Notes: generated from the sequence alone by a model not told the origin. DNA of 64,000 bases from Moraxella boevrei DSM 14165 (GCF_000379845.1 NZ_KB903808.1:62001-126000); one strand, 5' to 3'. Positions 38,699 to 49,285 are shown, counted from the first letter of the stretch. Program-made: numbers and translations.

Positions 38699-39691
38699 AT
38701 GAAAAAATTACTAATGACCAGTCTATTATTGGTAGCAACAATGAGCCACGCCAAAACAAACGAAACAGAGAGAGCAACAAACACCGTGCCAAAAACCTTT
38801 GAAGGCTGTATTTCTGCCCTTGATGAGAGTTCGCGTAATCCTGAAGGCAGTAGTCAAGTTTGTTTTTTTAAAAATGGCAAATTTTTGGGCGCTGGTTTTG
38901 GTTTTTTAAAATTCGGTAATTATCAAATCAAACAAGATACGATTGATATGGCTTTTATGCGTCCAGAAATGTTTGAAGTAACTAGCACTTATGACCCACA
39001 ACAAAAGGGCGTATATATTCAATTTGATGGTTTTGATAATACAGACGCTTTAGTAAGTTTTGATAAACAAAATTTTCAGCCTATATTTAATGGCAGTCCA
39101 AATTGCATATCCTATCCATCTTTTAAAACGCTTCCTTCTGTTAAAACAATACAGCTATTTTCACATTTACAAGGCAAGGATTATGTTTGGGAATATCAAT
39201 TACCCCAAAAAAATAACCGTATTATTATCAACTATTTAGATGCTGATGATGATGTTTATACACCGACTAGCGTGCCATTTTTGTATAAAAATAACAAAGT
39301 ATTTTTGTTAGATTATGACGGCAAACCTAGCCATGTAGTGAAGGCTTTGAATAAAAACGACAAAGAAATACTTGAGTTTAAAGCATTAAGCTCAAAAATG
39401 GATAGCGATACACAGCCCACATCAGTACTGCGTAATGAGTTTAATGATTTTCCTGACGACACGAAATATTATCAGTATAATGAAAAACTAAATACCTATT
39501 CTCTTAAAACCCAATTTTACGATGAAATGGGTGAAATTGCTTATGACAATTCTGATGGAAGACTTGATACCATTCGCCGTTATACATTTTTAGAAAGCAC
39601 AAAAACACCTATGTCATTGGACGATTTAAGCATTAGCAAAAAGGCTTTATTTTTTGCAAAATGCGACCATGATATCAACACCACTCATTAA
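38699..39691 (+). CDS. Secreted protein of unknown function
   Basis: 330 residues. A clear signal peptide (MKKLLMTSLLLVATMSHA) is followed by a soluble domain with three cysteines in the first half of the mature region. No family was recognised. It shares its strand with the SulP gene (44-base gap) and with the phosphatase-like gene downstream (28-base gap). There are no membrane segments after the signal. Confidence 0.7.
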   Translation: MKKLLMTSLLLVATMSHAKTNETERATNTVPKTFEGCISALDESSRNPEGSSQVCFFKNGKFLGAGFGFLKFGNYQIKQDTIDMAFMRPEMFEVTSTYDPQQKGVYIQFDGFDNTDALVSFDKQNFQPIFNGSPNCISYPSFKTLPSVKTIQLFSHLQGKDYVWEYQLPQKNNRIIINYLDADDDVYTPTSVPFLYKNNKVFLLDYDGKPSHVVKALNKNDKEILEFKALSSKMDSDTQPTSVLRNEFNDFPDDTKYYQYNEKLNTYSLKTQFYDEMGEIAYDNSDGRLDTIRRYTFLESTKTPMSLDDLSISKKALFFAKCDHDINTTH

Positions 39692-39719
39692 TAATTTTTT
39701 TCAACAAGGAACAATCAAA

Positions 39720-40049
39720 ATGCCAAACAACACCGTATTTTCACCGCAAATCACCCCAGAATACGTTGCCCAAATCAAAGCTCAAGGCTACAAAACTATC
39801 ATCAACAACCGCCCAGATGGCGAAGAACCCAACCAACCCTTAAATGCCGACATTGAAAAAATGGCAAACGAGGTTGGCATTGCCTACCATTTTCAACCTG
39901 TTGTGCCAAGCCAAATCAACGCCCAAGACTGCGAAGATTTTGCCAACATTTTTAATCAAGCCGAAAAACCTGTATTTATGTTCTGTCGCACTGGCAACCG
40001 TTGCAACATTTTATTCCAAGCCACCGAACAACTGGATTTATTAGACTAA
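39720..40049 (+). CDS. Beta-lactamase-hydrolase-like / DUF442 phosphatase-like protein
   Basis: 109 residues from ATG 39720, which follows an AAGGAA site; the open frame extends further upstream but inside the preceding gene. It has the family's features: SPQITPEYVAQIKAQGYKTIINNRPDGEEP and the P-loop-like FMFCRTGNR containing a Cys-x4-Arg motif of dual-specificity-phosphatase type. The stop codon overlaps the next gene's ATG (TAATG), implying coupling. The physiological substrate is unknown. Confidence 0.82.
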   Translation: MPNNTVFSPQITPEYVAQIKAQGYKTIINNRPDGEEPNQPLNADIEKMANEVGIAYHFQPVVPSQINAQDCEDFANIFNQAEKPVFMFCRTGNRCNILFQATEQLDLLD

Positions 40050-40540
40050 TGACCTGCAAAATTTGGGTGGATGCTGACGCTATTCCCAACGTTGCCAAAC
40101 AGCTTATCATCAAAACCGCCGAACGCACGCAAACCACAGCGATTTTTGTCGCTAACCGTACGATTGCCTTGCCACGTTTGCCGATGTTGCAGATGATTGT
40201 GGTGGCAGATGGTTTTGATAAAGCCGATGACTATATCGCCGAAAATGTGAGCGAAAATGACGTGGTTATTACCAGCGACATTCCGCTTGCCAATGCTTGT
40301 ATTGATAACAATGCCAAAGTTTGTACCGCTCGTGGTGTAATTTATGATAAAAGCAATATCAAGCAAAAGCTCAATATGCGAGATTTTATGGATACCATGC
40401 GAAGTACTGGCGTATTACAACCGCAACAAATGGGCGGACAAGCTCCCTACAGTGAAAAAGATAAACAAAATTTTGCTAATATATTAAACCGTTGGCTACA
40501 ATCATCTGCCAAGCCAAAACCCAACCGTTTTTCTAATTAG
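40049..40540 (+). CDS. UPF0178 (YaiI-like, DUF188) protein
   Basis: 163 residues from ATG 40049, which overlaps the upstream stop codon. The family opening KIWVDADAIPNVAKQLI is clear, and the acidic residues of a PIN-like fold occur at DADA, DGFDKADDYI and ITSDIPLA. This suggests a metal-dependent nuclease-like fold, but function is unproven in the family. The C-terminus is basic (AKPKPNRFSN). Confidence 0.88.
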   Translation: MTCKIWVDADAIPNVAKQLIIKTAERTQTTAIFVANRTIALPRLPMLQMIVVADGFDKADDYIAENVSENDVVITSDIPLANACIDNNAKVCTARGVIYDKSNIKQKLNMRDFMDTMRSTGVLQPQQMGGQAPYSEKDKQNFANILNRWLQSSAKPKPNRFSN

Positions 40541-40582
40541 CTTATCGTTATTCCGATAATTAATAGTAATGAGTGATATTGC

Positions 40583-41272
40583 ATGATAAATCCGATTGTG
40601 TTAATCAAAAAATTGTACCAATTAGACAAGCATAACCCAGAAATTTTGGGTTTTGATATTGACGAAATTAGCGATTTAGAACAGCTTAGCCAGCTAACAT
40701 TACCGCCATTATTGTTTCATTATTGCCGAGAATTGGGCAAGGTGCAACCGCTCAACCACAGCCACCATGTGCTATTGCCGTTACCGTTTGCTAAAACCGC
40801 CGAACATTTGGTGATTGCCAAAGACAGTCATGGCGAAGCGATTTGGGGCATTCATCAAGACGACCCAAACCAAACCAATCCGCTCGTGTTCGTCAGTCGC
40901 AACCATGATACTTACGACCTTGCCGATATTCATTGGATAAAAGAATTGCCGTTGGCGAGTTTTTTGTTGGCTCAAGCAATTTTTAATGGCGTGAATGGTG
41001 GCTTAAATCATTACGCACAAGTGTTTGATTTTATTGGCGATACTATTCCGAGCGACATCGGGGAAAAACTGAAAAATATCGGTGCACTAGAAATTAACGA
41101 ATTACAACAAGAACACGAGCGATTTTTTCAAATTGACGATTACAAAACCGTGTTCATGCTATCATTTAATGAGATGAATTTGCCCAATGCGTTTTATATG
41201 GGCGGTCAAGATACGACAGCCTTTAGCCGTGTGGCAAATCAGCTGGCAGTGGCATGGGATACGTTGGTTTAA
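40583..41272 (+). CDS. Hypothetical cytoplasmic protein, possibly SMI1/KNR4 (SUKH)-like
   Basis: 229 residues, no signal peptide and no membrane segment. The layout (LPPLLFHYCRELG, then LVIAKDSHGEAIWGIHQDD and the strand-rich middle) resembles SUKH/SMI1 proteins, which often act as immunity proteins or scaffolds. The resemblance is weak and no toxin gene is adjacent. It follows the UPF0178 gene on the same strand after 42 bases. Confidence 0.65.
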   Translation: MINPIVLIKKLYQLDKHNPEILGFDIDEISDLEQLSQLTLPPLLFHYCRELGKVQPLNHSHHVLLPLPFAKTAEHLVIAKDSHGEAIWGIHQDDPNQTNPLVFVSRNHDTYDLADIHWIKELPLASFLLAQAIFNGVNGGLNHYAQVFDFIGDTIPSDIGEKLKNIGALEINELQQEHERFFQIDDYKTVFMLSFNEMNLPNAFYMGGQDTTAFSRVANQLAVAWDTLV

Positions 41273-41292
41273 TTTTTTTGAAATAATTCAAA

Positions 41293-41336
41293 ATGTAGGG
41301 TGTGGTTAGCCCATCTTTTTGGGCGTAACCCACCAT
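41293..41336. repeat. Palindromic intergenic element between convergent genes
   Basis: The segment begins ATGTAGGGTGTGGTTAGCCC and ends GGGCGTAACCCACCAT, forming an imperfect palindrome of about 16 bases per arm around a T-rich loop. TAGGGTGGGTTACGCCC-type palindromes recur as dispersed elements in many bacteria. Here it lies between convergent genes and may act as a bidirectional terminator. Only this copy was seen in the window. Confidence 0.55.
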
Positions 41337-41399
41337 TTCACAGGATATAAGTTATTGATTTTATAAAAATTTCAATCCACTAAAAATCAACGGCTAAAA

Positions 41400-41930
41400 T
41401 TATTGATTTTTCCAGCGAGCTTGCGACTCTTTAATTACCGCTTTGGCTTCGTCAATATCGCCCCAACTTTCAACTTTAGTCGTGCCTGCTTTTTTCAAAT
41501 CTTTGTAATGATTAAAATGGAACTCAATTTGTTTAATCAACTGTTGTGGCAAATCCGCTAAGGTATTGATTGCATTGCCATTATTTCGGTCATCGGCAGG
41601 GACAACCACAATTTTATCATCCACTTCACCATCATCTACAAATTTCATCACACCAATCACTTTGGCTTGCATAAAAATACCTGTCGGTAATGGCTCGTCG
41701 GTGATAATGAGTGCATCTAGCTCATCGCCGTCTTCGTCAAGGGTCTGGGGGATAAAGCCGTAATTGGTTGGTTTTGCGAACAATTTTGGCTCAACACGGT
41801 CAAGTTGCATCACGCCTAATTTGCGGTTCCATTCAATCTTATTGTTTGAACCTGCAGGGATTTCAATTACCACGTGAATAACACCGCCGTCAACATCACC
41901 TGCGTCAAGGATTTGGTTAAAGTCTGCCAT
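41400..41930 (-). CDS. ppa: Inorganic pyrophosphatase
   Basis: 176 residues, the usual size for bacterial family-I soluble pyrophosphatase. It hydrolyses pyrophosphate to drive biosynthesis. The metal-binding signature DEDGDELDALI is present, along with VIEIPAGSNNKIE and YGFIPQT at the start of the active site. A TAGG-poor but A-rich leader precedes the ATG. It lies upstream of eno's terminator on the same strand and is probably a separate unit. Confidence 0.95.
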   Translation of the reverse strand: MADFNQILDAGDVDGGVIHVVIEIPAGSNNKIEWNRKLGVMQLDRVEPKLFAKPTNYGFIPQTLDEDGDELDALIITDEPLPTGIFMQAKVIGVMKFVDDGEVDDKIVVVPADDRNNGNAINTLADLPQQLIKQIEFHFNHYKDLKKAGTTKVESWGDIDEAKAVIKESQARWKNQ

Positions 41931-42077
41931 AGCATTTCCTTTTTGATAGATTTAAAAAAATGAAGTTAAGGTAAAAAAGTGCAACGATTATAACAAAGTT
42001 TGCTTCATTTCTCTAGGGTAGAATTTGGGCTAAAGTTATTCATTTTTGGAATTTTTGCCATGTTTCACTTTGCCAAA

Positions 42078-42105
42078 AAAATGGGCTATCTGCATCGCCC
42101 ATTTT
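42078..42105 (-). terminator. Terminator downstream of eno
   Basis: The stem AAAATGGGC (42078-42086) / GCCCATTTT (42097-42105) is followed on the minus strand by a T-run. It lies 20 bases past the eno stop codon. Confidence 0.7.
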
Positions 42106-42124
42106 CTTAAGTGACAAGCTCACA

Positions 42125-43489
<1,365 letters not shown>

Positions 43490-43535
43490 TCATTTGTTAT
43501 TATAAGGGATAGAACGGATTTGGTAAATGAAAAAA

Positions 43536-43557
43536 TCCCAAAAAATAATTTTTGGGA
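43536..43557 (-). terminator. Terminator downstream of the NSS transporter gene
   Basis: A perfect stem TCCCAAAAA / TTTTTGGGA with a four-base loop is flanked by T-rich sequence on the minus strand. It lies 24 bases after the transporter stop codon. Confidence 0.65.
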
Positions 43558-43581
43558 CTTTATTTAACAAAATTAAAAAAT

Positions 43582-44994
43582 TTATTTAATTAAGAAGTCA
43601 AATAAGCCTAATTCGGTTAAAAAGACGGCAATCACGCCAAGCGGTGCGATAAATTTTACCGCCACTTGCCAAAGTGTCCATTTGGTACCTGTTATTCCAA
43701 GTTCATCTTGCACTGATTTTTGGTTCATAAACCAACCCATTAAGATGATTGTACCAAGTCCTGTTAACGGCAACATGATTTTACTAGAAATGTAGTCTAA
43801 TGCGTCAAAGATGCCCTGCGGTTTGGCTTCACCACCCACGGTAATGGTAAATACGGCAAAATCGCTCAACACGTTAAACGACAACAACGCCAATATGCCA
43901 ACCGCCCAAGTCGCCAGCGCACCAACCAACGCAGATGCTTTACGGCTAAGTGGCGTACGCTCTTCTAAAAATTCGGTAATTGGTTCTAAGATTGAAATTG
44001 ACGATGTCAAGGCAGCAAAAGTTAGCAAAATAAAGAACAATGTCCCAACAACGACACCAAAACCCATTTGACCAAAAGCAATCGGTAAAGTAACGAAAAT
44101 CAAGCCCGGACCTGCCGCAGGGTCTAAACCGTTGCTAAACAAAATTGGGAAAATCATCAAACCCGCCATTAACGAGAAAATAATATCCCAAATAATCACC
44201 GTGCGAGCGGTGGCTAGCAGGTTCACCTCTTGTTTTAGGTACGAGCCATAACTCACCATAATCGCCATACCAAGCGACAAGCAGAAAAACGCATGACCCA
44301 AGGCAGCCATTAACACCTTACCAACGCCAACTTCTTGCATACGAGCCAAGTCAAACTTGAACAAAAATTCAATGCCTTTGGCAAAATCCATATTAATCGC
44401 ATTATAACCCACGATAAGCACCATAATCACCGCCAAGGCAGGCATCATGATTTTAGACGCTTTTTCCACACCAGAAGTTACACCACTTGCGACGATAAAC
44501 GCAGTCAAACCCATAAATACGGTATGCCAAACCGCCATTTGCATTGGGCTGGCCAACATATCGGTAAACATCGTCCCTGTGGCATCTGCATTCATGCCAG
44601 AAAACACATTCGTGCCTGCCTTTGCCGTATAATTGAGTGACCAACCGCCAATCACACTATAAAACGACAAAATCATAAAGGCGGCAAGCAACCCAAACAC
44701 CCCAAGCAACGCCCACGCAGGGCTAGTATTATTTTGCAATGCAACTTTCTTAAAACTCGCCTGTGGATTTGACTGCCCACGCCGACCAATCAGCCATTCG
44801 GTTACCAACACAGGAAAACCAATCAACGTAATACTAACAATAAACACCAACACGAACGCAGAACCACCGCTATCGCCTGTCATATAGGGAAACTTCCAAA
44901 TACTGCCCAGACCAACCGCAGAACCAACCGCCGCCATCAAAAAGCCGATCTTTGAACTCCATTGTGCATGAGAAGATTTATGATTTTGGCTCAT
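43582..44994 (-). CDS. Sodium-dependent neurotransmitter-symporter (NSS) family transporter
   Basis: 470 residues with about eleven or twelve predicted membrane segments. The first segment contains the sodium-binding motif AVGSAVGLGSIWKFPYMTGDSGGSAF, diagnostic of the LeuT/NSS family. Members import amino acids or related amines with sodium. The substrate here is not deducible. It has its own terminator and a long AT-rich upstream region. Confidence 0.92.
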   Translation of the reverse strand: MSQNHKSSHAQWSSKIGFLMAAVGSAVGLGSIWKFPYMTGDSGGSAFVLVFIVSITLIGFPVLVTEWLIGRRGQSNPQASFKKVALQNNTSPAWALLGVFGLLAAFMILSFYSVIGGWSLNYTAKAGTNVFSGMNADATGTMFTDMLASPMQMAVWHTVFMGLTAFIVASGVTSGVEKASKIMMPALAVIMVLIVGYNAINMDFAKGIEFLFKFDLARMQEVGVGKVLMAALGHAFFCLSLGMAIMVSYGSYLKQEVNLLATARTVIIWDIIFSLMAGLMIFPILFSNGLDPAAGPGLIFVTLPIAFGQMGFGVVVGTLFFILLTFAALTSSISILEPITEFLEERTPLSRKASALVGALATWAVGILALLSFNVLSDFAVFTITVGGEAKPQGIFDALDYISSKIMLPLTGLGTIILMGWFMNQKSVQDELGITGTKWTLWQVAVKFIAPLGVIAVFLTELGLFDFLIK

Positions 44995-45374
44995 CTCATT
45001 GCTCCTTTTTTCAATTTATAGTTTGTGAAACTGTTAAAAAATGCAAAAATTTGTAAGCATTTTGTGATTTATATTCCAAATTTTAATGCAATCTGCCATA
45101 AAGTCAAACTATCTTTTTAAAATTTGTGTGCAAAAACAAAAAAACGACAAATTTTGCCGTTACTTTTTATAAAAAAAATAATAAAATCAATTATTTAAAA
45201 AATTTTATTAAAAATATAAATTCTTTTTATAGCCATTATAAATTTTGGCTATTATTTGGCAAATCATTACTCATTATTAAGAACCTGTATTCACAACCTT
45301 ACGCAACTTAATTTTTTTGTAAAATTAGTCAATAAAAGTTTGCTTTTGCATGAAAAATGTTATGAATACAGGTT
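44995..45374. other. AT-rich intergenic region upstream of the NSS gene
   Basis: 380 bases with no convincing gene. A 61-codon plus-strand frame (45126-45311) is composed almost wholly of Asn/Lys/Tyr/Phe codons expected by chance in AT-rich DNA. The right end holds a MITE-like element (45280-45376). The NSS promoter should lie near 45000-45100 but no clear hexamers stand out. A GGAGC site precedes the NSS ATG. Confidence 0.4.
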
Positions 45375-45376
45375 CT
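45280..45376. mobile_element. MITE-like element with 18-bp terminal inverted repeats
   Basis: AGAACCTGTATTCACAAC at 45280-45297 is matched in inverted orientation by GTTATGAATACAGGTTCT at 45359-45376 (17 of 18). The inner 61 bases are AT-rich and non-coding. TAA flanks both ends if one base of each arm is excluded, compatible with a 3-bp target duplication. The right arm supplies the pepP stop codon. It could be a defective insertion sequence end pair or a long hairpin terminator for pepP. Confidence 0.5.
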
Positions 45377-46715
45377 AACAAATTTTCTGTTCTTTCGCCA
45401 TTAACTGTTCAATTTCTGCCACCGTTTTTGGTACATCGCTTGTCAGTACCACCGCCCCAGTTTCGGTAATCAGCACATCATCTTCAATACGGATACCGAT
45501 ACCACGATATTGCTCAGGTACAAGCTCGTTATCTTTAGCAAAATACAAAGCAGGCTCAACCGTCATCACCATGCCAGGCTGTAGCAAGCGTGGCTGTTTT
45601 TCGCCGTCCACGATTTCATCAGTAAAATACCGCCCCGCATCATGCACATCTAGCCCAAGCCAATGCCCCGTGCCGTGCATATAAAACGGTTGATAGGCTT
45701 TTTCGCTAATCAAGGTTTCTATATCACCCGACAAAATCCCAAGCTCAATCAAGCCTTGGGTTAGCACTCTTAAAGCCGTTTCGTGGTGGATTTTACAATG
45801 TACGCCCGCTTTTAAACTATTAATTGCTTCTACATTGGCTTTTAATACAATATTATAAATCTGTTTTTGCACATTGCTAAATTTGCCATTAACAGGGAAC
45901 GTTCGGCTAATGTCGCCTGCATACAGCTGATATTCCGCACCTGCATCTATCATCACCAAATCGCCGTCTTGCATGGCTTGGTCATTTTCCACATAGTGCA
46001 AAATGTTGGCGTTATCGCCACTCGCCACGATACTGTTGTAGGACGGCACACAGCCATATTGCCCAAACACATAATTTAGCTCGGCTTCTAACTGGTATTC
46101 GTACATTTGCGGTCGCACACTTTGCATGGCTCGCACATGGGCTAGGCTACTGATTTGACAGGCCTTTTTTATCAAGGCAATTTCTTGTTCATCTTTCAGC
46201 AATCGCATCTCATTGATAATACTGTCAATATTATAAATTTCATTAACCACACCTTCGCCACGCACCAAGTTTTTTGCGGTTGCCAACCACTCACCCACAG
46301 ACCTCTCAAAACGAGCGAACAAATGTTGTTTCCCCAAAATAAGTTGTGGAATTTGTGCATCAAGCTCGCTAATGGCAAAGGCTTTATCCGCCCCAAGTTC
46401 ACTAATCGCTCCGTCCAAGCCGACACGTTTACCGTCCCAAATCTCACGCAATTTGTCTTTTTCTCGTAAAAACAAGATGTAGTTGATTTTATTGTCAATT
46501 TTTTCCAAAACTAAGGTGCTTTCAGGCTCGCTAAAGCCTGTTAAATAAAAAAAACTGCTGTCAGGGCGGTATTTGTATTCGGCATCGTTATTGCGTATGT
46601 GGTGTGGTGCGGTGGATAAAATTGCTAAACTATTATTGGGTAATTTTTTGGCAAATTTGGCTCGGCGTTTGGCAAATTCGCTTTGGGGAAGTTTTTCTAA
46701 TAGATTGATTTTCAT
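45375..46715 (-). CDS. pepP: Xaa-Pro aminopeptidase
   Basis: 446 residues, normal for PepP. It removes N-terminal residues preceding proline, using two metal ions. The metal ligands are visible in MIDAGAEYQLYAGDISRTFP, MHGTGHWLGLDVHDAG, TVEPALYF and RIEDDVLIT. The stop codon lies in the arm of the MITE-like element, so the last residues may have been altered by its insertion. A frameshifted OmpA-domain remnant is immediately upstream. Confidence 0.93.
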   Translation of the reverse strand: MKINLLEKLPQSEFAKRRAKFAKKLPNNSLAILSTAPHHIRNNDAEYKYRPDSSFFYLTGFSEPESTLVLEKIDNKINYILFLREKDKLREIWDGKRVGLDGAISELGADKAFAISELDAQIPQLILGKQHLFARFERSVGEWLATAKNLVRGEGVVNEIYNIDSIINEMRLLKDEQEIALIKKACQISSLAHVRAMQSVRPQMYEYQLEAELNYVFGQYGCVPSYNSIVASGDNANILHYVENDQAMQDGDLVMIDAGAEYQLYAGDISRTFPVNGKFSNVQKQIYNIVLKANVEAINSLKAGVHCKIHHETALRVLTQGLIELGILSGDIETLISEKAYQPFYMHGTGHWLGLDVHDAGRYFTDEIVDGEKQPRLLQPGMVMTVEPALYFAKDNELVPEQYRGIGIRIEDDVLITETGAVVLTSDVPKTVAEIEQLMAKEQKIC

Positions 46716-46734
46716 ATGTTTCCTTGTTGCTTTT

Positions 46735-47036
46735 AAGATTAATTATAGCAATAGCATAAACTCCTTGGTTTATGGCTTGCCCTTCTGCTGTTTTATTGTC
46801 CACAATCGGACGTTCAGTCTCATAAAATTTTATGCTAATACGACTTTCATCAATCCGTATTTTTCTTTTAAAATTTGAGCCAAAATTTCTGCTCGTTCAC
46901 GGCTTATTTTTTCAGGATTTTTTTTGGGCTTTGGACGCATGACTTTCAATTTTAACAAAATATTTTGGAAATTGGTGCATTTTTTCAGCGACGTTTTGTA
47001 TTTCTTTAAAATATTATTCATTTGGATAACAATCAT
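46735..47036 (-). pseudogene. Frameshifted OmpA-like C-terminal domain remnant
   Basis: One minus-strand frame (ATG 47036 to stop 46830) ends ISRERAEILAQILKEKYG followed by a short out-of-family tail. The -1 frame continues from about 46854 as IDESRISIKFYETERPIVDN and then KTAEGQAINQGVYAIAII. Joined, they read like the OmpA/MotB peptidoglycan-binding motif: RAEAV...LxxxGIdxxRI...GexxPixxNxTxxGRAxNRRV. One lost A at GGATTGATG would explain the shift. The first 35 residues have no family match. The remnant is small and no complete partner gene is present, so this is an inference from sequence pattern. Confidence 0.45.
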
Positions 47037-47111
47037 TTCGGCTATAAAAAACCCTTATATCCATGCCTTGAAAGGGTTCAAAGTTTGGTCTTGTGCAACC
47101 TTTTACAAAAA

Positions 47112-47321
47112 TTAATTATCGTGAAAAGCATCTTCCCAAGATGCAAAAGGCATCAGAAATATACCTAATAAAAATAAACCTAACATCAACCCAGCCATTA
47201 ACCAACCGCCAATAGCATAGCCAACAATCAATATCAAAAATAAGCCGACTATAAAATGTTTCTTTTCATCTTGAATAAGTTGTTTTATCGCAAAAAAATG
47301 TTCTCGCCAAAATTCATTCAT
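47112..47321 (-). CDS. Small two-segment membrane protein
   Basis: 69 residues from ATG 47321, overlapping the 3' end of argE by eight bases, which suggests coupling. A charged N-terminus (MNEFWREHFFAIKQLIQDEKKHF) precedes two hydrophobic segments (about 26-43 and 46-60). An acidic C-terminus follows (SWEDAFHDN). No family was recognised. A first possible ATG at 47333 would add four residues. Confidence 0.6.
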   Translation of the reverse strand: MNEFWREHFFAIKQLIQDEKKHFIVGLFLILIVGYAIGGWLMAGLMLGLFLLGIFLMPFASWEDAFHDN

Positions 47322-48525
47322 CTGAATACTCACACATTTTCACCAAATTTCCCAAAAATTGTTCACACAAATCCAACTGCTCAAGGCTAACAAATTCATT
47401 GGGTTTATGAGCCTGCACGATATCGCCACAGCCACAAATCACAGTCGGCACGCCAAACTCAGTAAACTGTCCGCCTTCGGTCGCATACGCCACCTTGTAC
47501 CGCACCTTGTCCGCCACCAAATGCTCAATCAAGCCCTGCAAAGCGTGGCTCTCACTGTCAGTCATCGCAGGTACTTGGCAGTCTTGAATAAGTTCAATAT
47601 AACTGTCGGTATTTTTGGCAGACATGTGTTGGCTAAGTTTTTGGATAAATTCACGAATTGGCTCAATAACCGCAGTTGGCGAAACGTGGGGCAAATTGCG
47701 AAAATCAAAGCTAAATTCGCAAAAATTCGGCACAATGTTGGTCGCCGTTCCGCCTGAAATCGTCCCAACCGACAGCGTAGAAAATGGCACGTCAAAACCT
47801 TGGACTAAGCGTAACGGCTCGGCTTGTTGTTGTAGTTTTTCTGCCAAATTATCAATAAAACCAATGACTTGACTGGCATAACTAATCGCATTCACGCCTT
47901 GCGGTGTCAGCGATGAATGAGCCGATTTGCCATGCACCCGACAGCGAAAGGTCTGTATGCCCTTGTGAGCGGTGACCATTTTCATCATGGTCGGCTCGCC
48001 CACGATACAATAATCAGGCATAATTCCTTGATTTTGCAAATCTTTTAGCAAAAACGGCACGCCTAAACAGCCAACTTCTTCATCAAATGATAAAGCAAAA
48101 TGAATGGGCTTCATTAATTTATTTTCAATCGATAATTTAACAATATTTGGCAAAATCGCCAAACAACAAGCAATAAACCCTTTCATATCACACGTGCCAC
48201 GCCCATAGACGTTACCGTCTTTTACGGTGGCGACAAAGGGGTCGCTATCCCACGCCTGCCCGTCCACAGGCACGACATCGGTATGCCCAGAAAACACCAT
48301 GCCACCTGTCAAAATTTGTTGGTTATCGGCAGTGGCAGGGACGGTAACGAATAGGTTGGCTTTGGTTTTATCAAAGTTAAACGTCAGGCGTGGCGTGAGA
48401 TTGAGCGATTGGCAAAACTGGGCAATATAGTCTATGAGTGCTAAATTTGAATGTCGGCTAGTGGTATCAAAACTAATTAATATTTTTAGCCATTCAAGGG
48501 TGGTTTTTGGGTAAATCAATTTCAA
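47314..48525 (-). CDS. argE: Acetylornithine deacetylase
   Basis: 403 residues of the M20 metallopeptidase family. ArgE removes the acetyl group from N-acetylornithine in arginine synthesis. Metal-binding and catalytic motifs are SGHTDVVP, GRGTCDMKGF, SFDEEVGCLG and GEPTMMK, plus the C-terminal HKPNEF. The related DapE is less likely given the sequence start (TLEWLKILISFDTTSRHSNLALI). The small membrane protein overlaps its end. Confidence 0.88.
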   Translation of the reverse strand: MKLIYPKTTLEWLKILISFDTTSRHSNLALIDYIAQFCQSLNLTPRLTFNFDKTKANLFVTVPATADNQQILTGGMVFSGHTDVVPVDGQAWDSDPFVATVKDGNVYGRGTCDMKGFIACCLAILPNIVKLSIENKLMKPIHFALSFDEEVGCLGVPFLLKDLQNQGIMPDYCIVGEPTMMKMVTAHKGIQTFRCRVHGKSAHSSLTPQGVNAISYASQVIGFIDNLAEKLQQQAEPLRLVQGFDVPFSTLSVGTISGGTATNIVPNFCEFSFDFRNLPHVSPTAVIEPIREFIQKLSQHMSAKNTDSYIELIQDCQVPAMTDSESHALQGLIEHLVADKVRYKVAYATEGGQFTEFGVPTVICGCGDIVQAHKPNEFVSLEQLDLCEQFLGNLVKMCEYSDE

Positions 48526-48545
48526 ACTTCCTTTTTATTATCAAT

Positions 48546-49274
48546 TTAATATACATTAAAAATGCTACGACATCTAGGAAACTGTGAACAACCCCAAAAT
48601 TCTTTGCCTGCATTACTGCCAGTTTTTGCAACCCTTTTTACCATTAAACTTTGGCAGCTTGGACATTTGGGATTATTGCTATCAGATTGTTGTTTATTTC
48701 TAATAAATTCCTTATGCTCCATTCTTGTTTGCAATGTGTCATCTAATCGGCTATGTTTAATCGCTTGATAGATACTCTGAACCTGTTCCGATGAAAATAA
48801 AACATCTTGTTTGGTTTTTATATAACGCATCATACCTTGATTCATCACATTTTCGGGTAATTCATCTTGAGTTTTTATTTCACATTCGCCAATAAAAGCT
48901 ATCACGGAATGAAAGTATTTTTCTTCAAGATTTAACAAATTTGCTAACGTTTTGATGTGTAAGTAGTTTTGTCTTAATGGATTTTGAAATTTAAATTTTC
49001 TGCCACCATACAAAACTTGCGTCCATTGAGCCTGGTTTGTACTACCAAAAATCCAACCTTTATAATTTTTGGTTTCAATCACAAAAATGCCAAATTTAGA
49101 TACAATCACATGGTCTATTTGTGTTGTTCCGCCATTTGACAAAGGCAAGGTAACATTATCAATTTTAAAATAAATATCGCTATCTAACTTTATCCATGCT
49201 GCCAAACTAATGACTGTTTCGCCCAACAAACCTGTGAACCCTGCCCTAAACTCTGAAAACATCCAGCACTCCAA
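48546..49274 (-). CDS. NERD-domain protein with C-terminal zinc ribbon
   Basis: 242 residues. The NERD nuclease-like domain (about residues 25-140) has the motif GTTQIDHVIVSKFGIFVIETKNYKGWIFGS, containing the Asp and Glu-x-Lys of the restriction-like fold. The C-terminus has a topoisomerase-type zinc ribbon, CPSCQSLMVKRVAKTG ... FWGCSQFPRC. The combination suggests DNA binding or cleavage, but the role is unknown. The start could also be the second ATG at 49262 (MFSEFRAGF). Confidence 0.85.
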   Translation of the reverse strand: MECWMFSEFRAGFTGLLGETVISLAAWIKLDSDIYFKIDNVTLPLSNGGTTQIDHVIVSKFGIFVIETKNYKGWIFGSTNQAQWTQVLYGGRKFKFQNPLRQNYLHIKTLANLLNLEEKYFHSVIAFIGECEIKTQDELPENVMNQGMMRYIKTKQDVLFSSEQVQSIYQAIKHSRLDDTLQTRMEHKEFIRNKQQSDSNNPKCPSCQSLMVKRVAKTGSNAGKEFWGCSQFPRCRSIFNVY

Positions 49275-49285
49275 TTATCAAAAAA

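Noticed and set aside
45126-45311. 61-codon open frame upstream of the NSS gene
   Set aside because: It is AT-rich low-complexity sequence without a ribosome-binding site or family match and overlaps the MITE-like element.
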